A stretch of 14,932 nt of DNA from Pantoea cypripedii. Its GTDB lineage: Bacteria > Pseudomonadota > Gammaproteobacteria > Enterobacterales > Enterobacteriaceae. The DNA is taken from NCBI RefSeq assembly GCF_011395035.1, contig NZ_CP024770.1, forward strand, positions 1,415,198-1,430,129. Reading direction: 5' to 3'. The notes beneath the pieces were generated by a model that made no database searches, was not told the DNA's origin, and saw only the letters and a program-made list of their open reading frames with translations. This document shows positions 1-7,732 of the stretch, in pieces (the stretch's first letter is position 1; the number at the start of each line of letters is the position of its first letter). A program made the position numbers and the translations under genes.

Positions 1-1182
1 CAGCCACCCTTCCAGCGCGTTCAGCAGCGGCACCGTTTTTTCCTGGCGCACGGCCAGTCGTTCCGATGCGCTTTTGCCCCGGATACCGGCTTCAACAGCG
101 TACAGTTCCCCGATGCGGTGCAGCGCTTCGGTCGTCACCTCCGACGGCGTCCTGATGTGCACGTCGTGGATTTTACGCCGTGCGTGCGCCCAGCAGGCCG
201 CTTCCTTTATATGGCCTTCGCGGTACAGCTCGTTGAACCCGGCGTACGCGTCCGCCTGCAGCACCCCGCTGAACCCCGCAAGGTGCGACTGCGGGTGCAT
301 CCCTTTGCGGTCCGGCGAGTACGCGAACCACACCGCCGGGGCCATCACCGAACCTGCATTGCGGTCATCACGCACGTAGGTCCACAGCCGGCCCGTTTTC
401 GTTTTGCCATTGCCCGGCAGCAGCACCGGCACCGGCGTGTCGTCGGCATGCAGCTTGCCGTCCGTCAGAACGTAGCGCTGAAGGGCTTCGTCCAGCGGTG
501 ACAGTAGCTGACAGCACGCGTCCACCCAGCCCGACAACAGCGAACGGCTGAGCGTCACACCCTGCCGCTCATAGATATCTGACTGCCGGTTCAGCGGCGT
601 GTGCTCCGCGTACTTTGACGTCAGCACCCGCGCCAGCAGCCCCGGCCCGGCGATGCCGCGCTCGATGGGGCGCGACGGCGCAGCCGCCTGCACGATGCGG
701 TCACACTTTCTGCAGGCGTGCTTTTCCCGCACGGTGCGGATAACGCGGAACGCGCTGCGCATCAGCTCCAGCTGCTCTGCCGCGTCCTCGCCCAGGTACG
801 ACAACGCGCCGCCGCAGTCGGGGCAGCAGACTTCCGTCGGTTTAAGCCGGTTTTCCTCGCGCGGCAGGGACTCAGGGAACGGTTTGCGCGTGCGGGTCTG
901 GCGCAACGGGCGCGGCACCGGAGGGTCGTCCACCCGACCGGTGCGCTCGTCGCTGTCTTTCTGCATGGCGGTGAGCTGTGCTTCTATCTGTGCGATGCGC
1001 TTCGCTACCTTTTCAGAGCGACTGCCGAAGTTTATGCGCCTGAGCTTATCCAGCTGCGCCTGCAGGTAGTCAACCTCACGCTCGCGTGAGGCCAGCTTCG
1101 CCTCAAGGGCAAGTATCTGCGCCTGCTGTTCGGCCAGGCGCTGTTTAAGAAGGGCGATGTCGTCGGGAAGAGGTTCGTTCAT
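1..1182 (-). CDS. tnpC: IS66 transposase TnpC (C-terminus beyond the window)
   Basis: This is the DDE transposase of the IS66 element, which catalyses strand transfer. The frame is open from 1182 to the window edge, giving about 394 residues of a family that is usually around 510-540. A coiled-coil-like leader comes first (about residues 5-50, rich in leucine, glutamine and lysine). A Cys4-type zinc-finger-like segment follows (CCPDCGG, then CRKC). Next are the HADDTPVPVL motif with the first catalytic Asp (247/248) and LQADAYAGF with the second catalytic Asp (311). The third catalytic residue, in the C-terminal AENALR region, lies outside the window. An in-frame ATG at 1191 would add MPA; I chose 1182 because MNEPLPDD aligns with the family start as I recall it. 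Neither ATG has a clear ribosome site, which suggests coupling to tnpB. Confidence 0.93.
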   Translation of the reverse strand, partial: MNEPLPDDIALLKQRLAEQQAQILALEAKLASREREVDYLQAQLDKLRRINFGSRSEKVAKRIAQIEAQLTAMQKDSDERTGRVDDPPVPRPLRQTRTRKPFPESLPREENRLKPTEVCCPDCGGALSYLGEDAAEQLELMRSAFRVIRTVREKHACRKCDRIVQAAAPSRPIERGIAGPGLLARVLTSKYAEHTPLNRQSDIYERQGVTLSRSLLSGWVDACCQLLSPLDEALQRYVLTDGKLHADDTPVPVLLPGNGKTKTGRLWTYVRDDRNAGSVMAPAVWFAYSPDRKGMHPQSHLAGFSGVLQADAYAGFNELYREGHIKEAACWAHARRKIHDVHIRTPSEVTTEALHRIGELYAVEAGIRGKSASERLAVRQEKTVPLLNALEGWL

Positions 1183-1221
1183 GGCGGGCATGCTACCAGG
1201 TTGCCCGCAGGGTGACCAGGA

Positions 1222-1569
1222 TTACAGCAGCGTGAGGGGCGACAGCAGGCGCTTTGGCTGGCGCCAGTCGATGCCCTCCAGCAGCATGGCCAGTTGAGCG
1301 GGCGTGAGGAACACTTTGCCGTCGCGGGCCGATGGCCAGGCGAAGCGGCCGCGCTCCAGCCTTTTTGTCAGCAGACACAGGCCGTCACCGGTGGACCAGA
1401 GCAGTTTGACCTGGCTGCCCGAGCGGCCCCGGAAGATAAAGACATGGCCTGACATCGGATCATCTCTGAGTGCGGTCTGGACCTTTGCGCCCAGGCCGTT
1501 GAAGCCGTTGCGCATGTCGGTGATGCCCGCGACCAGCCAGATTTTCGTGCCGGACGGCAGGCCGATCAC
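1222..1569 (-). CDS. tnpB: IS66 accessory protein TnpB
   Basis: A 115-residue IS66 Orf2/TnpB protein, required for IS66 transposition although its biochemical role is poorly defined. The family signature is plain: IWLVAGITDMRNGFNGL near the N-terminus, then VFIFRGRSGSQVKLLWSTGDGLCL and GRFAWP. The length is normal for the family and the frame is intact. The start ATG overlaps the stop of tnpA (ATGA, 1566-1569), so translation is probably coupled. tnpC follows in the same frame after a TAA stop and a gap of about 40 bases. Confidence 0.95.
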   Translation of the reverse strand: MIGLPSGTKIWLVAGITDMRNGFNGLGAKVQTALRDDPMSGHVFIFRGRSGSQVKLLWSTGDGLCLLTKRLERGRFAWPSARDGKVFLTPAQLAMLLEGIDWRQPKRLLSPLTLL

Positions 1570-1958
1570 GTTGCGTTTCCTTTCATCATTTCACGCATCA
1601 CAAGACTGAGCAGTTCATCCGTGGGGTGAAACAGGGTGAGTTCGCCATGTCGGAGTCGGATATGGCAGGTCGTGACGGCAGATTCTGCGGGAGCGGCAGG
1701 TTCCGGAAGTGGCGCGATCTGCACGGGCAAAAGTATGGGCGCGGGAGTCTTAATATATGTTTTACGCGGTCGGGATACGCGGCCTTCACGCTGCCAGAGC
1801 CTCAGCCATTTAAAGAGAAGATTATGATTAAAGCCGTACTCGCGCGCGATGGCGGCGATATTCGCGCCCGGAAGCTGAGCAAGCTCAACCATGCGGAGCT
1901 TAAACTCGGTGGAGAAAACATTGCGGGGCGCACTGCGCCAGTCCGGGGTGTCCTGCAT
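1566..1958 (-). CDS. tnpA: IS66 protein TnpA (helix-turn-helix)
   Basis: A 130-residue IS66 Orf1/TnpA protein, the first gene of the element. Residues about 14-55 form a helix-turn-helix of the IS3/IS66 OrfA type (FSTEFKLRMVELA, then NIAAIAREYGFNHNLLFKWLRLW). It probably binds DNA at the element ends. The tail is proline-rich and then ends in a short acidic/hydrophobic region. The start at 1958 is the only ATG that keeps the whole HTH domain. An inverted repeat lies directly upstream (1963-1993), so tnpA translation or transcription may be controlled there. Confidence 0.93.
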   Translation of the reverse strand: MQDTPDWRSAPRNVFSTEFKLRMVELAQLPGANIAAIAREYGFNHNLLFKWLRLWQREGRVSRPRKTYIKTPAPILLPVQIAPLPEPAAPAESAVTTCHIRLRHGELTLFHPTDELLSLVMREMMKGNAT

Positions 1959-1962
1959 TAAC

Positions 1963-1993
1963 AGATATCCGTCTGTGAGTTAGAAGGATATCT
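1963..1993. repeat. Perfect inverted repeat upstream of tnpA
   Basis: AGATATCC (1963-1970) and GGATATCT (1986-1993) are perfect 8-base inverted arms with a 15-base loop, lying 4 bases before the tnpA start codon. The mRNA leader could fold here and hide the start region, or the repeat could be a binding site for TnpA. It lies inside the IS, so it belongs to the element's own regulation. Confidence 0.55.
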
Positions 1994-2024
1994 AATTTAT
2001 AGGTCAGAGGTCGGTTAATGGAGA

Positions 2025-2045
2025 CGGTTCTGGCTGGACGCTTAC
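2025..2045 (-). repeat. IS66 terminal inverted repeat (5' end of element)
   Basis: Read on the minus strand from 2045 inward the sequence starts GTAAGCGTCCAGCCAGAAC, the expected IS66-family end. It matches the end of the decayed second element at 7637-7657 at 17 of 21 positions. It fixes the boundary between the IS and the cargo at 2045/2046. Confidence 0.85.
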
Positions 2046-2048
2046 GAT

Positions 2049-2076
2049 TTGAACGCCGCTCTTCACTGTTTATCGT
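2049..2076 (+). promoter_or_regulatory. Candidate promoter for the gene at 2156
   Basis: TTGAAC (2049-2054), a 16-base spacer and TATCGT (2071-2076) make a passable sigma-70 promoter reading right, just outside the IS66 end. The -10 matches the consensus at only four of six positions, so this is a weak call. Confidence 0.3.
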
Positions 2077-2155
2077 GCCTAAACATGTTCAGCGGGCAGC
2101 CAGGTACCGGCAATTATTCACGACAAGCCTTACCAATAGCGAAAGGAACAATAGA

Positions 2156-2650
2156 ATGAAGATGGATGAGATTATCCGCTTTTGCGGAGATGTACGTACG
2201 GTGCTGGAAAACATGGAGAAGAGGGACCATTCCTGGAAGACCTCTTTTTATGTATCCACTTTCCCATCGGGCTGCTGCGGAGACACCTCCAAAATCCTTA
2301 ACTATCTGCTGCATCAGCAGTTCGGGATTGCCCCGGAGGTTATTTCTGGAAAATATCATGAGTCCGAGCATGAAGGCATTCCCTGCGGTCTGTCAAACGG
2401 GAACTCACATGCATGGCTTATGGTAAATGACCATATTATTGATTTGACGGCAGATCAATTTCGCGACTGCGGTTACAATCATCCCGCCGTCATGATTACG
2501 ACCGACTCTGCTTTCCATGATCTGTTTTCTGACAGAAGTGCCGGTTTACAACCCGCCCCCGGTCAGGAAGACACCCTTGCCCCGGAGCTTATGGCTACCG
2601 CATCCAAGATACAGGACGTGCTCCGCGAACGAGGCTGGAAGCGCGGGTGA
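2156..2650 (+). CDS. Small transglutaminase/papain-like fold protein, function unknown
   Basis: I do not recognise a named family. The 164-residue protein shows the order expected of a transglutaminase-like (papain-fold) catalytic core: a Cys at the start of a helix (GCCGDTSKILNYLL, C40/C41), then SHAWL (H85) and IIDLTADQF (D96 or D100). It has no signal peptide or membrane segment, so it is probably cytoplasmic. The start at 2156 is preferred because AAGGA lies 8 bases upstream (2143-2147). The open frame continues upstream to 2018, but that part lies inside the IS66 repeat. The gene sits between the IS66 end and the convergent McrBC-like operon. It could be a peptidase, an acyl/amide transferase or an inactive fold member; all three catalytic positions appear to be present. 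Confidence 0.7.
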   Translation: MKMDEIIRFCGDVRTVLENMEKRDHSWKTSFYVSTFPSGCCGDTSKILNYLLHQQFGIAPEVISGKYHESEHEGIPCGLSNGNSHAWLMVNDHIIDLTADQFRDCGYNHPAVMITTDSAFHDLFSDRSAGLQPAPGQEDTLAPELMATASKIQDVLRERGWKRG

Positions 2651-2799
2651 TGCTGTTGCCTGCGGCCACCATCTAAACTGAATTCCCTGGACGTCATACA
2701 ACAACATGAACAACTCAATCTACAGTTCGTCCGGGGAAAACGTGGCCGGAAAGCTTTCTTATCGTGAAGTATGCGATTGGTGTAAATCATATCCCTCAG

Positions 2800-3093
2800 T
2801 TACACCACAAGCCAATCAGTTCTGACCGAAGGCCTACTGAAGAGAGACATCAGTGGCTCCTGATCCATAAAATCCCGAATGAATGTAGTCAAAACCTGAA
2901 GTGGATCAACCGAAGGATCTACATTACACCTTTTAAGCCATTCTGTGCACTTCCTGACACAGCTTCCTTCAGGTAGGGTACCCGTGGCACCGGATTGCAT
3001 AAAAAGACTGTTTAGCCGAGTGAGGTTGAAATAATGGTCACTCATCACTTTTGCAACGGTATCAATGACGTTATTAGGTATTTGCAGCCTCAA
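2800..3093 (-). CDS. Short cistron resembling the AbiJ-type N-terminal domain, possibly truncated
   Basis: This is the third cistron of the McrBC-like operon, starting 4 bases after the mcrC-like stop. About 80 residues (VIDTVAKVMSDHYFN, then LFMQSGATGTLPEGSC, TEWLKRCNVDPSVDPLQVL, FIRDFMD) resemble the all-helical N-terminal domain that precedes HEPN/Abi_C domains in abortive-infection proteins (AbiJ_NTD3 type). Here the protein stops at residue 97 with no effector domain, and the last 17 residues do not look conserved. It may be the remnant of a longer gene or a stand-alone adaptor. The start is a TTG at 3093 with a weak AGGA upstream; an in-frame stop at 3106-3108 rules out an earlier start, and the first in-frame ATG is codon 18. 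The family link is from memory of sequence patterns. Confidence 0.5.
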   Translation of the reverse strand: MRLQIPNNVIDTVAKVMSDHYFNLTRLNSLFMQSGATGTLPEGSCVRKCTEWLKRCNVDPSVDPLQVLTTFIRDFMDQEPLMSLFSRPSVRTDWLVV

Positions 3094-3097
3094 GGTG

Positions 3098-4408
3098 TCA
3101 TCCTGTCATCAATTTTTGCCCGGTGAGGTTTGGAAAATATTCTTGCCAGCTACCCGGAACCAATTGCTGGCTATCCAGACAAAAGGGAACGGCCCAGACC
3201 CTCAATGTATTCGAGTAGTGGAAGGGGGGTAATGACTGATTAAAAAATAAATGTTTGGGATAAATCAACATCATATGTCCCTGCCCATTTTGATACTTAT
3301 GCCCATATGCAAACATCTGATAAAGATCGGATTGGGCGATGTTATATTTTTTATCTGTCTGCCAGGCGGTCTGATCAATGAGCTTCCATTTCGTATCCAG
3401 AGTCTGAGCACCATTCGACGTTCTCAGCAAAAGATCCGGTTTAAGCAGGAACATGGCTTGTGGCTGATGACTATTTCCTACCGTGTGCTCAAGCAGATAT
3501 TGAGAGCGGGCTTGTGATACAAGTTGACTTCCTTTGCGTATATGCGACCTGAGAGAGACCCCAACGTATTTTTCGAACAGCTGTTCCATCGGGAACAGGA
3601 GCGATACACCTTTGTGATTGCCTTGCTGAAAATTCGGGTTCATTTTCTCAAGGATTAACTCACACCAGGGGCGCACGTCATTGTAGATCTGCATAAGCTT
3701 GCTAGTGTTCCAATGACGCAGTTCGCGTTGAGGATTTGTCTGTGAAGGGATCTCAGCCATATGATGTGAGAGCTCATTCGCCAGTCGCCAGTTTTCACTG
3801 TTCTTGCAAGTTGCCAACACATAGCTGAGTGCGGCTTTCAGTAGTCGATTTTCCAGACGGTCCGGGGAATAAACATCATGGCTGATATGGAACAGATGCT
3901 GACGTGCCGGAGATTGCAGTTGCTGGCGCTGGATTTGTAATTGACCACGTATAAAGCGGCTTTCTTCATCTACACGGCGATAGTCAAAACGCAACCCTCT
4001 GGTGATTAACATCTGTAACTCAGACAGGAACTGACTAAAAATCCATTCGTGTAAAGGAACATTCATCCACATTAGTTCTGCTGGGCCGACTACCCTTGGT
4101 CGAATATCTAATGCGGCCAGCAGCATGCGTTGCAGGACCATGCGCGTTTGCTGAGAGTTATCATGCCCAAAACTTGCCTTGGGTAAAATTTCAATCCCTT
4201 CGCCATCTGGGCTTTGCAGATATCCGACATAGCTGCCTAATTTCAGTGCGCGATAACCATCAGACAGTAAGAATGGTTCCTCACCTTTCCAGCCTGAGGT
4301 CACTTCCTGCAACCACTCTAATGTCGCAGGTTTTACTATTGCGCAGTCCGGAGATGATGTTGCGCGTTCATCTGTGGTCAGGCGAGCATACTCCCGCACT
4401 TGTATCAT
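3098..4408 (-). CDS. mcrC: McrC-like nuclease subunit of a type IV restriction system
   Basis: A 436-residue McrC-family protein, the endonuclease partner that an McrB GTPase recruits to cut modified DNA. The N-terminal half has McrC landmarks (GIEILPKA around residue 71, then a helical region with RFIRGQL near 151). The C-terminal half holds a PD-(D/E)xK nuclease core: LLKPDLLL (D325), then TLDTKWK (D338 and K340), then SDLYQMFAYG. The spacing fits E. coli McrC. The frame is intact, so the nuclease is predicted active. Its ATG overlaps the mcrB-like stop by one base (TGATG at 4406-4410), so the two are translationally coupled. It acts in the cytoplasm with the McrB-like protein. Confidence 0.9.
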   Translation of the reverse strand: MIQVREYARLTTDERATSSPDCAIVKPATLEWLQEVTSGWKGEEPFLLSDGYRALKLGSYVGYLQSPDGEGIEILPKASFGHDNSQQTRMVLQRMLLAALDIRPRVVGPAELMWMNVPLHEWIFSQFLSELQMLITRGLRFDYRRVDEESRFIRGQLQIQRQQLQSPARQHLFHISHDVYSPDRLENRLLKAALSYVLATCKNSENWRLANELSHHMAEIPSQTNPQRELRHWNTSKLMQIYNDVRPWCELILEKMNPNFQQGNHKGVSLLFPMEQLFEKYVGVSLRSHIRKGSQLVSQARSQYLLEHTVGNSHQPQAMFLLKPDLLLRTSNGAQTLDTKWKLIDQTAWQTDKKYNIAQSDLYQMFAYGHKYQNGQGHMMLIYPKHLFFNQSLPPFHYSNTLRVWAVPFCLDSQQLVPGSWQEYFPNLTGQKLMTG

Positions 4409-7035
4409 CAGCTGGAAGCTCCACCTTTAGGCATAATCCCCTGGTAAGATGCGGCATTCGAGAAAGCACTTTGATTAATCCGGTATCTGCGATCGCTCAA
4501 TTGGCTCGAAATGGACTCGGGAAACAAACTGTCAATGGCGCGTTCGATATTGCCTGTCAGGATAAATCTGTTTTCAGGTGCTTTTTCGCTATCGTTTAGC
4601 ACCCAACCAATGCGTTCCCAGTCTGCAAAAAAATACTCTTGCAGCAGTGGAATGATGCGTTTCTCAAAAATTTCAGCAGCCAGGTTGCACTTTTCATCCT
4701 CAGATTTAACATTCTTCAGCGGCCAGAAGTATGCATGTCCTAAGGTATGATCACGATCGAGTAAGATTTCTATGCGTTGATTCATTACTGTCAGCAATTC
4801 ACCGACATTAACGCCAAATACAGATATATCTGACAGTAAATCAGGCTGGGGCATCAGTTCTATAAACTCGAAGCGGCGGCGTAATGCCAGATCAAGCTGG
4901 GCTAATGACTTGTCTGCTGTATTCATGGTGCCAATGACATACAGGTTGTCAGGCACCGAGAACAATTCTTTAGAATAAGGCAGGATGACTGTGCGCTCAT
5001 CAGGACCTCCCTGCCGTTTGTCTGGTTCCAGCAACGTAATCAACTCCCCGAAGATACGGGAAATATTACCGCGGTTCACCTCATCAATAATCAAAATGTA
5101 ATTCTGGCGTTTGCTTACGTTGTTCACTTCATGAAAAGAGGCAGGCGTGGGGATATGTTGTTTATCTAACTCAGCAATCAAAGAATGCCAGCTGATCCGA
5201 TAGAGTGGATACAATGTCTGCTGAACCATTTTTGTGCTGCCATTAAGTGCAAGGATGTTTAGTTCAATATCCTTTAACACCCAATTTACCTTGCGCACAT
5301 GCGCGTACTCTCCCGACTCTTCAGAGCCTTCGTCAAATGAATAACCTGAAGTAACAATTCCAACGGCCTGAACAGTTTCCGAATTTTTCAGACACAGTAG
5401 AACATCTCCAACTTTTACGTCATGTGAAAAGGCGTTAAGGGCATTGTGGTTGGGATTACTCAATGAGCTCCAGTATTCCTGCTGTTCCTGGGTCCTTTGC
5501 TCGAAGGTCTGAGATAAATCACCTGTGTCATTCCAGCCAATTCGTGCTTCACCTGCATCGATATAGCGATCACGCATTTCTTTTTCATGGGCACGGCCAA
5601 TAGAGATTTTCCAGATATCTGGCACCTGGGAGAGCCCGATCTCTTTTGCTGTAACTGCCTTAGCAGCACGGTCGGCAATTTCTTTGAAGACACCTTTCTC
5701 GATCTTGTATTTTATTCCCTGATTTTCCTCTGCTACCTCAGCGCGGATCCCCTCAATGAAATCCTCATACGAAAAACTTTGATGGAAAGTGGTAAACGCG
5801 ATACGTTTGTCTGCACACAATGTTTCGTATTTGTTTTTGACCTCTTGCCGATGCTGCTCCGCACTTAGATTCTGACTTTTCAAATCGCTATACCAGGAGG
5901 GTTCTGCCAGCAAAACTGCACGTTCCAGCGTAGAATAGGTTTTACCTGTTCCGGGGGGACCAAAAAGAATCTGATTCAGAGATGTGTGATTTTTTACATA
6001 TTTCTCTTTATTTTCCATGGCAGGTAGATCCTTCGCTGGTGGGGTTGCATACCAATCACATAGTGTAATTAACTGCTCAAGGTTGCTAATTTCAACTGCC
6101 CATGCCGCATTTCCCTTAGCAAGGGAAGGGGCGTGTGATGACAGGTGGTGGTTGCGGCTCTTGTCGCTCTCATAGGCTACAAATCGGGCAAAGTCCGGGT
6201 GCGTAGGCTGCTCATCAACAAATAATTTAATTTTCCTTTTCTTTTCGGGGGGATTACCTGGATCAAATGCCAGCTCTCTCATTGCGTCAGTTTTATAAGC
6301 AATCAGATGTGTGGTTGACGATCGTGTATCAGGGAAACGGGTCCTTAAGTATTCATCTGCAATTGCCGAAGAGAAAGCACTGCTCTGATTCTCATACCAG
6401 GCTTCATACGATATTTCGTAATATGATTTTGACTGAGTAGTGTCCAGCCACGACAACAACTCCTGGTAGGATTGCCAGTTCTCTTTTGGCAGATCACGCC
6501 CTTTTTTCTTGAGCCAATGCTTCGTCTGAGCATCAACAGGGAAATACTTCTCCGGCGATAAATAAAACAAACATTCGGTGAGTTTGGCGAAACCGGTATG
6601 AGGTATCTTCAGAATTTTATTGAACAGATCACCATCGATTTTCCCCGCACGCATCTGATGAAACAATGCCCAAAGACTGGGTACCATATCGGCAGAGCGC
6701 TCTTTCTCATAAGGAAAGAGCCAGACTTTGAGTGGCTGTGCGTTTGGAACACCATTAAAATCGCCAGGTGCGGAGATTTGTAAACCCGCTTTTTTCAGCA
6801 GAGCGGCAAAGAGCTCAGTACGTTTGATCACGCCATATTTCATGAAGGTGGCAAAAAAAGTGAAAGGATCAATCACTTTCAGCGGTTCTCTGTCTCCATC
6901 AGAAAGTTCGTCCTCCAGACCGTTATCAACGCCTATTTCTCGTAGAATTTGGACCAATACTTGCTGTTTATTCTCGTAGTCAGCAATCCAGTTGCTGACG
7001 TTTTTAAATACTGGGATCCAGCTATACTCAGACAC
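4408..7035 (-). CDS. mcrB: McrB-like AAA+ GTPase with inserted PUA/EVE-like domain
   Basis: An 875-residue McrB-family motor and specificity subunit, about twice the length of E. coli McrB. Residues 1-340 are an N-terminal region I cannot assign. The AAA+ module begins with Walker A GPPGTGKT (359-366), followed by the McrB-typical FHQSFSYEDFIEGI (417-430). Then come about 150 extra residues (470-615) of PUA/EVE type: IWKISIGRA, IGWNDTGDLS, VKVGDVLLCLKNSETVQAVGIV and HVRKVNW. The module resumes with Walker B ILIIDEVNRG (647-656), the guanine-nucleotide signature MNTAD (704-708) and LRRRFEFI (718-725). PUA/EVE folds are known to bind modified bases, so this insert is the likely reader of modified DNA. 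The start is GTG with a strong GAGGAGA about 7 bases upstream. It is the first gene of a three-cistron operon. Confidence 0.9.
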   Translation of the reverse strand: MSEYSWIPVFKNVSNWIADYENKQQVLVQILREIGVDNGLEDELSDGDREPLKVIDPFTFFATFMKYGVIKRTELFAALLKKAGLQISAPGDFNGVPNAQPLKVWLFPYEKERSADMVPSLWALFHQMRAGKIDGDLFNKILKIPHTGFAKLTECLFYLSPEKYFPVDAQTKHWLKKKGRDLPKENWQSYQELLSWLDTTQSKSYYEISYEAWYENQSSAFSSAIADEYLRTRFPDTRSSTTHLIAYKTDAMRELAFDPGNPPEKKRKIKLFVDEQPTHPDFARFVAYESDKSRNHHLSSHAPSLAKGNAAWAVEISNLEQLITLCDWYATPPAKDLPAMENKEKYVKNHTSLNQILFGPPGTGKTYSTLERAVLLAEPSWYSDLKSQNLSAEQHRQEVKNKYETLCADKRIAFTTFHQSFSYEDFIEGIRAEVAEENQGIKYKIEKGVFKEIADRAAKAVTAKEIGLSQVPDIWKISIGRAHEKEMRDRYIDAGEARIGWNDTGDLSQTFEQRTQEQQEYWSSLSNPNHNALNAFSHDVKVGDVLLCLKNSETVQAVGIVTSGYSFDEGSEESGEYAHVRKVNWVLKDIELNILALNGSTKMVQQTLYPLYRISWHSLIAELDKQHIPTPASFHEVNNVSKRQNYILIIDEVNRGNISRIFGELITLLEPDKRQGGPDERTVILPYSKELFSVPDNLYVIGTMNTADKSLAQLDLALRRRFEFIELMPQPDLLSDISVFGVNVGELLTVMNQRIEILLDRDHTLGHAYFWPLKNVKSEDEKCNLAAEIFEKRIIPLLQEYFFADWERIGWVLNDSEKAPENRFILTGNIERAIDSLFPESISSQLSDRRYRINQSAFSNAASYQGIMPKGGASS

Positions 7036-7344
7036 CGACGTTCTCCTCGATGAAGATTCTCCATTTGACGCTGCTGTATCATGGCTGTTTTTTTGAACAA
7101 ACGTTTCTTCACAACAGCAGTAACCCTATCCCGTGTGAGTAAAGGACTTTGTTGATGCTTTCCTGGTGGGTAGGTTGTGCATGGAGGCCCTTTGAAAATC
7201 AATTTCCTGATTGACACAAAGTCGTGGTCCCATTGTTGCACATCTGCCAAAGTGGTGGGGAACATTCTTTTTGTGCAAATACCCAACACCTGGCTCATGA
7301 TTTAGTCTGCTACAGGACCTCCGAGGGCTCATCAATACTATTCA
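7036..7344. other. Upstream region of the McrBC-like operon, no gene supported
   Basis: About 300 bases separate the mcrB-like GTG from the IS66 remnant. The strong ribosome site (reverse-strand GAGGAGA, about 7042-7051) is the only clear signal. I found no convincing -35/-10 pair on the minus strand. Two overlapping open frames on the minus strand lack ribosome sites and recognisable domains, and one of them runs into mcrB out of frame. The operon promoter should lie here. Confidence 0.5.
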
Positions 7345-7657
7345 GCTAGCAATACGGAACGTCGGTTGAAAACGAAGCCGCTTCTGAAATCGCTGGAAAG
7401 TTAGCTGTGTGAAAAGATGAAAACGCTCTCAAGGCACTCAGAGCTGGTGAAGGCATTTGCGTACGCACTGAACCAGTGGCGGTTGCTGACAAACTATGCA
7501 GATGGCGGTTGTGCAGCGGCGGATAATAACCTTGCCGAGAATGCCCTGCGACTGGTCTGACTGGCCGGTAAATTGAGGTGGTGAACTGCGGCCGTGGCGC
7601 GTCATGCTGCCAGCGGAATAACCCTCGCCGTCAACGCAATTCTCGCTGTACGCTTAC
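7345..7657 (+). pseudogene. Decayed 3' end of an IS66-family transposase (tnpC remnant)
   Basis: A single forward frame from 7345 reads as the C-terminal part of an IS66 TnpC. KPLLKSLE (from about 7375) parallels VPLLNALE of the first element. HSELVKAFAYALNQW, the Tyr-Ala-Asp segment and AADNNLAENALRLV follow; the last contains the third catalytic Glu region. The frame is broken by TAG at 7402-7404 and TGA at 7558-7560, and the rest to the terminal repeat is scrambled. It ends in the IS66 tip at 7657. Only the last quarter of the transposase remains; there is no tnpA or tnpB. Confidence 0.82.
7637..7657 (+). repeat. IS66-type terminal inverted repeat of the decayed element
   Basis: Read inward from 7657 on the minus strand it starts GTAAGCGTACAGCGAGAA. 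It agrees with the repeat at 2025-2045 at 17 of 21 positions, with the first 8 bases identical. It marks the outer (3') end of the remnant. Confidence 0.75.
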
Positions 7658-7732
7658 GATTATCGAGTCTTTCATTGAGTTTTTGATTAGAGAGGGCTCT
7701 TCAACTCTTTACACGAGTCTGTTTCTGTTTAT

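Larger units (their letters stand above)
1..2045 (-). mobile_element. IS66-family insertion sequence, 5' part (runs off left edge)
   Basis: Three minus-strand genes in the canonical IS66 order tnpA-tnpB-tnpC are followed by a terminal repeat at 2025-2045 that reads GTAAGCGTCCAGCC inward from 2045. GTAAGCG is the typical IS66-family tip. tnpA and tnpB overlap by four bases, and tnpC starts about 40 bases after tnpB. The element enters from the left, so its 3' end and the last part of tnpC are missing from the window. The protein sequences resemble the ISEc8/IS682 type, but I cannot assign a named element. An 8-base target duplication would be expected; the flank at 2046-2053 is GATTTGAA, and its partner lies outside the window. 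Confidence 0.93.

Noticed and set aside
74..1089. Several forward open frames across the IS66 tnpC region
   Set aside because: They are antisense to a well-supported transposase frame and their products are arginine/alanine-rich shadow sequences with no domain pattern.
2651..2799. Short forward frame reading LNLQFVRGKRGRKAF
   Set aside because: No start codon with a ribosome site and too short to assign; it lies between two convergent gene ends and is probably non-coding.
6933..7298. Minus-strand open frame of 121 codons overlapping the start of mcrB
   Set aside because: No ribosome site, no recognisable domain, and it runs into mcrB out of frame where mcrB has a strong start signal.
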